DNA of 64,000 nt from Albifimbria verrucaria (taxonomy: Eukaryota > Ascomycota > Sordariomycetes > Hypocreales > Stachybotryaceae): positions 3,720,001-3,784,000 of the forward strand of contig JAHREC010000011.1 of assembly GCA_020081605.1 (NCBI GenBank), in the 5' to 3' direction. The notes below the pieces were generated by a model. That model saw only the letters and a list, made by a program, of their open reading frames with translations, was not told the origin of the DNA and did not search any database. A program made the translations under genes and the position numbers. Positions 47,630 through 58,628 of the stretch are shown piece by piece (the stretch's first letter is position 1; every line of letters starts with the position of its first letter).

Positions 47630-48430
47630 GGCGATAGCAGAGGCAGTGATGCTGCCTCGGTGTAAGTTGATGGTTGTTGGTTCGCTAGTCAAAACCGATG
47701 AAGCTATTGTAGTGTCGGCCTAAGAAAACCAAAACACAGGATGAGCAAGCTGTTGCAGTATCGAGAGCTTGCGTCAGCGTGAAAAGCTTGGTGCGCAAAT
47801 ATCGGCAATCAATAATAAAGCGATAAACCAAATGGATATATGTGCGACGATGAGGTCAATCGATCGCAAAGTTGTTTTGAGTCGCGGCGCTCGAGTCTAA
47901 TCGATAGTTGTGGAGGTGATGGAATTGAAGGTGCAGGTTAAGGAAGTTGGGATGAGGAGTGTTGGAGATTCATGGACATAGACTAGGGATGTAAGAGGGA
48001 GGCTGGAAGCCCGGAACAGGCGACGCTTGTGCGTGCGTCCAGCACCAGCCCCTGTTTTCTGCAATTTACAAGGCAGGGCCCACTAAAACAGCGCAACCTG
48101 CGGGACGCGTCCTGCCCGGCAACAACGCGTCGCTCTCGCGTCTGAGCGCGCTGTTTTGCTAAATTGAAAATTCACGTGTACATGGTTGCCCCGCATCAAA
48201 CCCTCCCTCATTCGGGTAGCTGTACCTCTCAACGCCCAAGCTTGCTCCCTGGCATAACGTCACCTGTAAAAGTGCCCGCCCTGCCCTGACCCCAAACGAG
48301 ACCCTCATTCGAGATCCCTAGATCGTGCATCAAGCCTTGTAACCCCATTTTCAACGTCGATTAGCTACTGTGGATCAACTTCCCCATATCCCATCTCTAA
48401 CTGATCAAACGTCGAGGCCAATCAACCAAC
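47630..48430. promoter_or_regulatory. divergent promoter of the nuclear-protein gene and DUO1
   Basis: This 800 bp region between two start codons contains the MCB pair listed separately and a CACGTG at about 48173-48178. No coding sequence was seen. A CTTAG and a CTAG upstream of the minus-strand ATG could mark a 5'-UTR intron. Confidence 0.55.
48105..48130. promoter_or_regulatory. paired MCB boxes (ACGCGT x2)
   Basis: ACGCGT occurs at 48105-48110 and again at 48125-48130, exactly 20 bp apart start to start (two helical turns). CGCG words continue just downstream (CTCGCGTCTGAGCGCGC). ACGCGT is the known core of the MluI cell-cycle box bound by Mbp1/Swi6 (MBF). The pair lies about 300 bp upstream of DUO1 and 480 bp upstream of the nuclear-protein gene. 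Confidence 0.65.
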
Positions 48431-49201
48431 ATGGCAGACGACACTGACTACACGGAATCAGATATCTGGACCTCGCCAAACCGAGACATGCCCCCAGAGC
48501 CTCGCCCCAAGACCCCGAAAACACCCAAGACACCCAAGACCCCTAAGACCCTGCCGGCAACGACGGATCATCTCAACCAATTGACCACGAGGCCGCCCTG
48601 CGCAAGGAGTTGGAGGGAGTGCGGAGTATCAATGTCGGTCTCGAAGGGGTTATAAGCACCCTGGAACGTGCGGGAGGGAACATGGAGGTTTGTGCCAGAC
48701 CTATCTCAAGGATCGCGATCGCCTCTGATGCGCTAACCACTTCTCCAGACCGTACTAGGAACCGTTCGTAATGCCTCTACCTTGTTAAATACCTGGACGC
48801 GAATTCTTTCCCAAACCGAACATAACCAACGCCTTGTCCTCCATCCTGGCTTCAAAGGTGCCACGGAAGATTTGGCCGAGCAAGAAGCTGAGGCTTTGCA
48901 GAAGCAGCAGCTGGCCGCCCGACGAGCAGCAGAGGAGGAGAGAAGGAAAGAAGAGGCTCGACGGCGTCGCGAGGAAGAAGAGGAGCGCCGGAGGCTGGCC
49001 GCGCCAGCCCCTGCCCGAGGGACTAGAGGTGTTGGCACCACCCGTGGAACGCGGTTGCGAAGCAGAGGTGCTGCTAGAGGAACGTCAACCTCTAGCTATT
49101 CGGCGGACAACACCACATCGAGCACATCAAGTAGTCGTGGCACGTCAAATATTGGTAGAGGACTTGGTGCCGGTAGGACTCGCTCCAGAGGAGTGCGGTG
49201 A
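48431..49201 (+). CDS. DUO1: DASH complex subunit DUO1
   Basis: Subunit of the DASH/Dam1 ring that couples kinetochores to spindle microtubules. Two exons (48431-48687 and 48749-49201), 236 residues after one correction. The N-terminus has five consecutive K-T-P-like units. The core ALRKELEGVRSINVGLEGVI, STLERAGGNM and ASTLLNTWTRILSQTEHNQR is characteristic of Duo1. A long Ala/Glu/Arg coiled coil (EEERRKEEARRRREEEEERRR) and an Arg/Gly/Ser-rich tail (RGTRGVGTTRGTRLRSRG) follow, the latter probably contacting microtubules. The frame breaks at about 48580, where one lost C in CAACCAATTG changes LNPIDHE. It converges on RNH202 with about 100 bp between stops. The paired MCB boxes upstream suggest G1/S expression. 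Confidence 0.92.
48509..48550 (+). repeat. tandem 9-nt repeat encoding K-T-P units
   Basis: Near-identical AAGACACCC units in the first exon of DUO1 encode a row of Lys-Thr-Pro triplets. Copy number may vary between strains. Confidence 0.8.
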
Positions 49202-49304
49202 TGAGAATATTGAGGTCATCTTGTTTTCCGGCGCATTTTCTGATATTTTGCGACTGTCTTACCTCGAGAGTCGGAGATACCCGTTATAGAGCAGATGCTT
49301 TGGT

Positions 49305-50610
49305 TTATTTCTTCTTGAAAAAGTGGCTGAGCTTTTTCATCCCACTTGTGTCCACCTTTTTCAAGTCCTTGACGCTCTTATTCTCTTTAGCCTTCTTCTT
49401 CTTTTCTTCCTCGAGCTTCCTCTTCTTCTCCAATTGCTCGTCGTCCTCTTCCTCGCGACCACGCTTTCGCTGGCTGAAATCGACGGGTCTTTCTGCAAAT
49501 GCCTCTGCGCGCAAGGCGTTGACTTTGACGATGTACTCAGTGAGGGGGAGAAGTCGATCAAGCTGGAGGCTTGATCACGTAAATCATCCCGCAATCGAGC
49601 CGTTATGGACGGCGAAATGTAAGCCGAGCAAATGTAGTCAAAGGCCACTTGTGTCCGTTGAAGGTCAATGATCTCTGGAGTAGGCTCTATCATGCGTACG
49701 ATGGTATTTACTTCCGCAGATACTTCAGTCACAGATGTTGCCGTAGTGGAAGCTTCAGAAGCTCCTGTTGTGGCACTATCCAGAGTGGCAGTTGTAGATT
49801 GAGAGTCGGTTGTTTCAGTCTGTGGTGTTGACACCTCGGTGTTGGACCCATCTACTGTCTGGGTTTCTGTCACGATGAACGCCTTTGCTTGACAGCAATC
49901 GGCGCTTGAAGTGGTTTCGTGACGAATTTCGATTCCATACTTGGCGGGAGACCTCCCTTGCCTAGGCTTCTGGCCTTATCCAGTATGGCAGAAACGAGCT
50001 TCTTCTCGTTTATGCGAAACATGCTCTCATCTCCAGCCTCGACAGTGTCACATATGGAAGCCATCCTCGCCTCAAAGAGAGCTCGTGTCTTGGCACATTG
50101 TAGGACGTCAGACAAATGGGAAGAGTCTTCTGGGAGTTTGTCGAAGTAATCCTCGCTGGACAGGAACAGGCGCTTCTGGTTCTCTGATTGCTTAGTCGAT
50201 TGTGAGTCAACAAGTGCAGGTAGAAGTAGGAACAAAGGGTCAATCGCTGTTGCAATATAAAGCTCTGCCCCTGCGGACACTTGCGCCTTTGACCTGGTCC
50301 CTTCCTCGACGCAGCCCGCGGACGTTTGCTGAGGCTCAATGAGCCAGCTTCTAGGAGTTGATTTGGGCGCGGATGTCTTAGTGAATTCGTAAATGCCTGT
50401 GTTTGGGCATACGAGGTAGCGAGATGGTCGTGAATGTTTGGGGTGCGGAAGTGTTACGATTCGGGCTTCTGGTGTAGCGCGCTTGGGCAAAATGAACATT
50501 GTCGATGGGTTCGTGGCTTCAGGCGCGAGTGTCATGCGAGACGTCGATCCTGAAGTCAACGTTTCTGCATTGTCTGAAGAGACAGGTTTTGATGATCTGG
50601 TTCGTGGCAT
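49305..50610 (-). CDS. RNH202: ribonuclease H2 subunit B
   Basis: Non-catalytic B subunit of RNase H2, which removes ribonucleotides from DNA in the nucleus. Single exon, 435 residues after correction. The N-terminal region forms the family's beta-barrel (VTLPHPKHSRPSRYLVCPNTGIYEF; AELYIATAIDPLFLLLPAL). A helical winged-helix part includes FDYICSAYISPSITARLRDD. A long basic/acidic coiled segment (KRGREEEDDEQLEKKRKLEE) follows. The last residues, TSGMKKLSHFFKKK, resemble a PCNA-interacting (PIP) box, with Met at the usual Gln position. The frame breaks near 49890 (one lost A) and at the G run 49544-49548. It shares a 0.7 kb divergent promoter and a pair of MCB boxes with MCM10. Confidence 0.87.
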
Positions 50611-51311
50611 AGCGACTCAACTTTGCCTGTCCGTGCAGGTGTTGGGTAAAGGCAATTGTAAGTCAATCCTTCTGATAGAGAATGCGGATTGGGTTTTTCT
50701 GATATATATGAATTGACGGTATAGCTTCTCGCAAAGGATTGCTGGAGTAATTCGGATCTAGACATGCACCGTCTTTTGGAAGAGATAGATCCTGAGATTA
50801 GTTCGTAGATTGGTAGCTCTGGCTGGCAAAGGGCCTGGCGCATTTACATTTACGCGTGTGCCAAATCGGGACGCGTGAAAAGCGCGTTACGAGATTCTGG
50901 CGCCTCCAACAGCCTGTGTCAGCCTCCTCCCTCCACACAGCAATTAATAGCTATACGACGCTAAGATCTTATCACCCGGCATCATCAATGCTGATAACGA
51001 TTCTATGTGGCATAAACTAGCAATTTTGTTTATAGCTCCTACACCAAGCTGATCCAAGCACGCATACCTACTACCTCTCGCTCGCTGTTATCCTTGGATG
51101 CATGTAGACAATCCGTCGCAAGCGCCTCGACCCTCTCGAGGCATAATTCGATCCATCGATATGCACAGTTGCAGTGTTCGGCCGCCTGGGTCCCATAGTT
51201 AGCCATCCAGCTAAAAATTGCAAACAGCCATGGCTCCAGGTAACAGGCGTCTATCGTCAATGGCTAGCCCCAATCTGACTGTTATGAAGCTAGTCCGAAG
51301 ACTGAGGCCCA
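50611..51311. promoter_or_regulatory. divergent promoter of RNH202 and MCM10
   Basis: About 700 bp lie between the two start codons, with no coding sequence. It holds the MCB pair listed separately, immediately followed by AAAGCGCGTTAC (a further CGCG core). Confidence 0.6.
50852..50876. promoter_or_regulatory. paired MCB boxes (ACGCGT x2)
   Basis: ACGCGT is seen at 50852-50857 and 50871-50876, 19 bp apart start to start. The second is followed by GAAAAG, giving ACGCGTGAAAAG, which matches the extended MCB form with trailing A's. The pair is about 240 bp from the RNH202 start and about 435 bp from the MCM10 start. The spacing nearly repeats that of the pair upstream of DUO1. Confidence 0.65.
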
Positions 51312-53595
51312 ATGGCCCCTCGATCGCCCCGTGAAGCCCTGCTGAGCACGCCCAGAGGTCGTCAAAGATATCAACAAATGCTTGAGCAGGCATCGCCGTC
51401 TTCCTCACCATCGAAGACACCCAGGCGCACGCAACTTTCTCCAATCGCCAAGCCTTTGCTGGAAGAGGAGTTCAGCGATGACGACGACGAAGAGACTCTA
51501 CAGCTTAAACTTCAAGCAATCCAGGCTCGCTTAAAACTCAAGAAGCTGCAGAATGCCAAGTCTACAGCTGCTGCAGCAAAGGCGGCGTCCCAGGCCGAAG
51601 TGGGCGAACCAAAGAACACGACTTCAGACTCTGATGCCCGGCATACCAATCCCGCAATGGCCGCGGGTCCCAGCGGCGCCAGCAGACCAGCTGCACGGAA
51701 GCCGATAGAAGTGCCTGCGTCACCAGTTCGAAGCTCCAGGCTCCTCAAACCCAGACATCTCCAAGTAGGGTTTTGCTAGGTATTGACAAAGGACTCAAGG
51801 CTAAGGACGTTTCTTTGAAAAGAGCGCCGAGCTTCAAACGGACTCAAGTCGGGAGCAACCATTATGGAACGGCCAACTCCATAGATCCTGGCAATGATTC
51901 TGCGGACGCTCCGCGACCACTGAGCTTTAACGAGAGACTTGCGTCTGTGAGGAATGAGGAGGCATCTCGAGCCGAAAGACAAAAAAGAATTCAGCAAGTG
52001 AGGACGAATGCCTTTGGCATTGGGCGAGAGGAGATGGAAAAGTACAAGAGCAATGCAGTGGAGATACCCAATGAGCCCTTGGCGGCTCCGACTTTCTCAC
52101 GAGAAGAGATCCTATCCCATGGCAAGCCTGCAGGTGGCCTATATCACAGCAACACAGTGGCATCTACTCAATCAAATACACAAGACACTAGGGGAGCTAC
52201 ATCCATAAAACCAGCCTCTAAGAGTATCGCGAGTACCAGCAAGGATCCTACTGAGACAGCGGCATCATTTGAACCTTATTCGAGCTTCCATCTTTCTCGT
52301 CGTATATTACCGCACCTTGTGGTTACTCGGCATATAACCAACACTAAAACTTTCTCGATCAAAGATTTGCTTAAAGTCGTGAAAGGTCCTGATTTTGCCT
52401 TGCCGGATCTTGAGCAAGATATTGTTGTCTTCGCTATCGTCGCCAAGAAATCCGAGCCAAGGTCGCACAAGCCAGCTGCAGGGAAGAATGGCTCAGCTGC
52501 CGAGGATCGAGGAAAATACATGGTGGTGACCCTGGTAGATCTTGAGTATGAACTCGACTTGTTCCTCTTCAACTCTGGATTCACTGGCTTCTGGAAAATC
52601 AGTGAGGGCACAGTTGTGGCCATATTAAACCCTAATATCATGCCTCCGCCACCTGGGCGGCAAGATACCGGGCGTTTCAGTCTCGTCATCAACTCGGATG
52701 CTGACACCATTCTTGAAATCGGCTCAGCGCGTGACTTGGGATTCTGCGAATCAATGAAAAGGATGGTTCTCTGTGTGGTTCTTGGGTTAATAAGAAAAAG
52801 ACGCAATTCTGCGAGTTTCACTCAAATGAAGCTCTGCGTAAACGTCGTGCAACACGTATTGAGGTCAATACGAATAGCTTTGGGTTTTCTGGCGAGAGCC
52901 GTTACAAGAAGAATTCGAGAGAGCTTCACGTCCCAAGGACGAAGCCATTGAACGGTGTTTACGACCACGAGACTCAAAGTAATTACTTCGCAACCAGGTC
53001 GATGAGTGCATCAGATCTCCTTGATGGCAAGGGAGTGGATCCGCTTCATAGACAGGAAAGGGCTGATTTTGTCAAAAGAGGGCTCGAAGCAAGAGAAAAG
53101 GAGAGGGACATAATGAAGAAACTTGGCAGTATCGGCAATGCAGCTGGTAGGGAGTATATGCTACGAGCTGGCTCTCGTGATCCCAACAACACTGCCAACG
53201 CTGCCACTACTTTGCCAGACAGCCAATCACAAAACTCAACGGGAACTATGGATTCCTCGAACCGTTCTACTGCAGAGTCTTTGGGTCTTCTCAGCAAAAA
53301 CCGGACAATACATCTAAGCCCAATCAAGAGAAAGAGGCCGGACAGCTCGCGGGCGAGTTCTGCAGCTAGTGGCAGCAAGTCGGCGCTTGGATGGGGAGCA
53401 ACTTAAAGGACAAGCTTTCGCGAATGAAAGAAGGAGAGAAGTTGCGCAAAGAAGAAGACCCGCCAGTCCGCAAAAGACACGATTCATCACGGAAAAGGGA
53501 TTCGCGAAGCTGGCCGTGAAAGTTTGGGCGTCGACCTATCGGAACGGCAGGTATCTTTCGGCAATGATGATGACGATGAATTGGTTATTGTATAG
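51312..53595 (+). CDS. MCM10: DNA replication initiation factor MCM10
   Basis: Replisome factor that activates the CMG helicase and helps recruit DNA polymerase alpha. Single exon; 761 residues after correction. The N-terminal 150 residues are disordered with a coiled coil (LQLKLQAIQARLKLKKL). The OB-fold region runs from about SSFHLSRRILPHLVVTRHI through KYMVVTLVDLEYELDLFLF to GTVVAILNPNIMPP. The zinc finger C-x9-C-x11-C-x2-H follows (CESMKKDGSLCGSW ... CEFHSNEALRKRR). The tail has SPIKRKRPDSSR and ends DDDDELVIV. The frame breaks near 51740, at the A run 52757-52760, at the G run 53393-53396 (one lost base each) and near 53505 (one extra, or two lost). With these the stop is at 53593-53595; uncorrected frames end at 53406. 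Confidence 0.9.
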
Positions 53596-56500
53596 TACTC
53601 GGTGTACAGGTACGGAGTAGAATTGTGTTGAATTGGGACATGTGTTATTCTTTGCAGACATAGGTAGTAACGTCAGGTGATGGAAGGCCTGAGCTATGCA
53701 TCATCGAGGATTGTTGTCATAGATTGTCAAGCGTCTTAGATATGTGAATCAAAACTCTGGTTGAGGTTGTTGGCAGAAGCGCATGTTACCTTGGTGTAAT
53801 CCACAGGTGACCATGTCGTAAATTGAGACGGTGCCAACAAGGGACGAGAGCCTCCGGTCTAAAAGGCGAACGAGTGTGTTGTGTTTCTTCGAGCATATGC
53901 ACGACATTGAACTAGCCAAGGCATAGCTTCAGGGATGTTCGCAAAAGAAAGCATGACAAGCAATGCCCTGGAGGTTCATGTCGAGCCAAGACTCAGCTTG
54001 ACGGGCAAGCAAGCCACCCGCAAACCAGGCACACAATCAGATGGCTCCCAAAGGGCCAAATTGGGCAATAGCCGGCGGGAAATGCCGTGAAGAGCAAAGC
54101 GTCGACGAGTGTCGCAGCTGGCGTTGTTGTCTCCGCCACATGACGTGTTATAAGCAGATATCTGCATATATAGACTATAGTTGAGAATACGGGGATTAGT
54201 TGGGGAGGAGAGGCTGGAATCACCCACGCGTGGCGAGGGCTGCAGGCTGACGCCCAAAGTAGCATCGCCAAAAACGGGAGGATGCAATGACTAACGTACG
54301 GCAGCTGCAATTTCTCCCATTGGGCTGGAGACGTGCATTGGAGGAACCGCGTTCGAGGCTGTCAACTCTGGCCTGATGACCGGGGTCAGAAGATATCAGC
54401 CCTCGCCTTGGCCGGAGGCAGAGAGGCACTGGAGGCGTCGGGTATTGTTTATCCGTCAATGGCCCAGGCTTGAGTGCATGCCGGCTCGGGTTTCTTGCTC
54501 CTATATCTTGGCCGTGGGGATCATGATCTGCAGGTAATTTGTGCATGTACGTAATGTAAGGGAGGGGCTGAATCGGGGAATCGACTCACTTTGGTGTCGC
54601 GTGCAGTTCTTCAGCTCACATGGGGGCTCGGATACTGTGCAGTACTGTGTCACCAGCTTCGTAACCGTCAGATGAAAGAAAGAATTCAACGCTGGCGTCT
54701 CCATTCGGATGTCGTGTTGCGTCTTGGCACGGTTTCCATTGTTGGCCTCCGGCATGGCCGTTTGCTGCGGGATACCGTAACCGGCATAAGACGGTTGGCT
54801 GTTACACCACAGTTTATTGGGAGCCAAGATGTGGTGAGCTAAGCTGTTTGCTTTGAGAGGTACAATTCGATATGGGTCAATAAGGCAGTTTGCCGGCCAT
54901 GACAAGCGAGTTGCTCTTGGGCGTGTCGTAAGGCATGAGTACGCTTTGCCACTTCGCTTAACGACCGTGGCCATGGTTGGGTGTGTAGGTATGGTTGATG
55001 TTAGCATTGCTAACTGGTCGACTCGGGTCCTCTGCTTCTCATATCTACGGGGATTGCATGGGCAAAGTTGATGAACTCGGGAAGCAGTTATGTGGCATAT
55101 CATAGCATAGCATAGAATATCACAATTTAGCAACGCACTAGACAACGATGCAGTATCCGTCTTCTCCTTGGCTGTCGTCTGCCCCACTGATTGATGACAT
55201 GTTAGAACGAAAACAATCTTACTCTCGTATGTCCGTACTCGTGATAGACCAAACCGATGACCGGCCTATGACCTAACAAGGCCGACATCGTTACGGTTAG
55301 GAAGACATCGGTATGAAACCTGAACCAGAGGAGTCCAGCCAAGGCTCTGGGAACGCAGGTCCCAGAACAGTATATGATCAGCCTCTTGACCTGTAGTCAG
55401 AGGTAAGTGGCTTGTTTAGGAAATTGTCATCAGGTTAGTCGAAACAAGAGCGTGCCGGTGGATGGGTAGCAAGCCCATGTAGTGATGGCAAGGATCCTCA
55501 CGCAGGCTGCATCGGATGGGTTCCCAATGTCCTGGTTTAGCTTGAAAGGGGGTATCAGGTCCCGGCATTGGCAACCCATGAAAGTGGCGTTCTGCCACAG
55601 CTGGTTTTTCCTCGGGTCGAAGATAGGAGAAGAGGTCATTGTGCAAGGGAGGCCAATCCTGACTACCTGCCGAGTGAGGCAGCCATGGCCGTGGCTTCAT
55701 GAATGCAACCTGGGTAGCCCGTTATACAAAAGATACCTAGACGCACGCAAGCGGAGTTGTAGAGAGGACTCGCTTGCCGTCCGTTGGCGGCACTATTGCT
55801 CCATTACGGGGCGGGCGGCGTCACGAGGGAGCGAACAGGATCGTGTTTGTATCGGATTCTGCCCTCGAGTGAACATGGCCAACGGGGCACCCAGGGTCAG
55901 ATGGCGGGCTAGGAGGGATCAAGGTTTTCTAGTTCCGTATCGTGGGGTTCCGTTGGACGGGCTGGTCATATCTGACGAGATCACAATGGCCATCGTCGGT
56001 GATGGAGCAGGGGCAGGCATCACAGAACCTTGGCCAGGACGGTCGGTGGGGGTTCTGCGGATTTCACACTGTGTGATGGCTCAGCAGCGCTGGACCTCTC
56101 TTAACACCGCCTGGGACATTGCAGGCCTGTCTGGTGGAAATCGGATCCACGACGTTGGCGACGAAGCATATGGAGCTACATAGTATGTTCTTATGTTCCC
56201 TTCATAAATATAGCATGGACGCCGAGAACCAATGTCTGCCTGCATACGCCCTGCACCCTGCATGAGGGTGTGGTTGGCACTCTACATCTCCGTACAGAGG
56301 TTGCAGCAGACCGTCGCCCCTGTAGGTGCATTTGTAGGTTGGCTTGGGCCGTGATAATCGTGGGTGGCTGACTCGCAACGTGGCGGCTTCACGTAGTCGA
56401 CGTTTGTTGTGAAGCTAGGGATTCATTCGTAGGCGACCCCGAGCATTCGGCAACTCGGTGAGTAGGGGTAGGCCATGACATGGTATGACCGGGCCACACC

Positions 56501-58628
56501 AAGTCCTACGCGCTGCAGGGCCCTTCCATGATAGCGATGGCGGGATGGGAAGTGTTGACGCTTTGGGAAAAGAGAGACAATTGGAGGTCGGGCTTTTGTT
56601 CGTTTGCCTGTTCTTGGCCGGCGGTTCACATCCTGTTTTCTGTTGCTCCTTCAACCCTACCCTACACACGTGCTCTTTCATGAGGCACATGCAATATATG
56701 GTGCAGCCCAAATCCGGGGCACGACATCGCATCTTGGCCGTCAGGTGACAGCTTACATGCATCATCATCATCATCATCATCACCAACCATGCAGACTTCA
56801 ACGTCGACCTGCCGCGGCTCAGTCAACCTATTTCATGTTGGCCTCCTACTCCACCCGATATTCGGCAGAGATGCCCCCAAACCAATAATTGATTTGCCGA
56901 GACGACAAACAACCGTCGGTTCTCTCATCTCCAGTTCACGCCCCCGCACTTCGGGCTCGTGTCAGACGAGGCGCCCTCTGATGTCCCCGCAAGCGCTCGA
57001 GTCTCCCATTGGAATCGATGCCATGTTGGCCATGAGATTCCACAATAACTCACCTACTGCGGTGGAGCACCGCCCTGTCCGAGGAAGGTCACAAGGCCCG
57101 GACTGCAGCTCGCTGGACCCAACAGAGGCCTAAGCATGCCGTGCTGCACCGCCAGTCCGGACGTGCCATTTGCCCCAGGTAAGCAAGGGCTCAAGGTCCA
57201 GGCTGGGCCACGCATTGTGTCTCCCATGTGGCCATCTGTGGCAGGTTATATCAGGTAAGGTGCTGTATGGAGTACGGGTCCACTCACCAATGCTCGGTAC
57301 CTCCACATCTCACCGTCCAATTCGCGCCCTAGGAACCACGAGAGAGAGGAGAATATGGAAGGATGCAGCAGAGGAACGGCAGGGTTGCTACGTGGCCGGC
57401 AGTTTCATTGAAACTCTCCAGGAAAAAGGAGGAAGGGCCACAACAGATGCTGCTCGCTGAACATCCCCAAATGACACTTGCAAGGTATCAAGGATCAACA
57501 TCTGATTGAGAATGCTGATGTGACACCCTCCTCATTCGAAGAATGGGCAACGGCTCTGCTCTGTACCTGACCACCCCCGGCACATGCGCATGCTCAGTAC
57601 AGGGGTGGCTTGTGAGAATCCACCCCTGTTCAAGCTGACCGATCGCTCACAGGGATTTGGCGTGGATGCGATCCCTGGCCAGCGTCAACCTCAACTCGTG
57701 GTAGAAACGCACCGAGACCGATGGGATCAGAAACCAGTAGAAGATGTCGAGGCGTTGGGGCCACGACAAGCGTATCTCGCCAAGGAATTCGGCAGCTCAT
57801 TGTCGGGAAGCGCCTCAACGAAAGGGGCAATCTATAGGATGCGCTTGCTTCTCTCCCCGCGATCCTGGAGTCAACAAGAAACTCGACGACGCTAACCCCC
57901 ACACTCTGGCCCACAAGCTGTAACCCCACGTTGGATGTCCAGTTCAATCTTCCGCGCCGCACGACATCCGATTCCTATTCCCGGGCGCCGCTTACCCAGG
58001 GACGGCCAGGCACATCTTCTCAATATTGCACACTGTGCTCTGAGCCTCAAATGGTCGGATCTTCCTATGACCCCCTTGTGCCTTCGCCGCGGCAAGGGCA
58101 AAATGTTCCCTCATGCATCCTGCAGCGATTGGGTCCCTTAGCAAACCGAACGATGCTGTATCCCTGCAATGCGCGTCCTCGTTGGTCATGCTTGACAACT
58201 CTCATGGTGGGCTCTCCTAGTCCTGGTCATCGTCTCGTAAATGATGCTGGATCTCCAGCTCCACCCGTCTCGCTGATATCCCACCGTAGCATGACCTGAC
58301 GATCTGCCCAGCTAGCTTATGCTAACGCCACTTAGTCTAGATGGGACCTTGAAGAAGGGATGGTGGCCGAGGAAAGAGAAAACCATTCGTGTGCCCCGGT
58401 CTCCGTCTAGCTTATAACCTTCTGTCCCGCCCTTACCAGAATCCTCATCTTCGTCTTGATTCCGTAGTCGTTTCTCTTTCATCTCATTCCCACTGGTCCC
58501 TTCGCTAGTACCCATCCTATCTGTATCTTTCGATCAAGACTATCACATCACAGGAAACCGACTTTTTCAGTCAACATTCTTGTTGACTAATATACCGTCT
58601 CCCCTATTTACATATACCAAACACTACA
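53596..58628. other. 5 kb gene-poor region
   Basis: No gene was recognised. Two long open frames, 54501-55187 (minus) and 55482-56183 (plus), show neither domain character nor fungal codon style and were rejected. A short ATC/CAT trinucleotide repeat lies at about 56758-56782. The last few hundred bases are CT-rich and should be the aldolase promoter. Confidence 0.45.
56758..56782. repeat. CAT trinucleotide repeat
   Basis: About eight consecutive CAT units lie in intergenic DNA. No function is evident. Confidence 0.75.

Noticed and set aside
54226..54231. Lone ACGCGT box
   Set aside because: A single copy in gene-free DNA is expected by chance; other lone copies occur inside coding sequence.
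54501..55187. 228-codon open frame on the minus strand
   Set aside because: Composition is random, it lacks an intron-exon context, and no motif was seen.
55482..56183. 233-codon open frame on the plus strand
   Set aside because: It contains no recognisable block and competes with other frames of equal quality.
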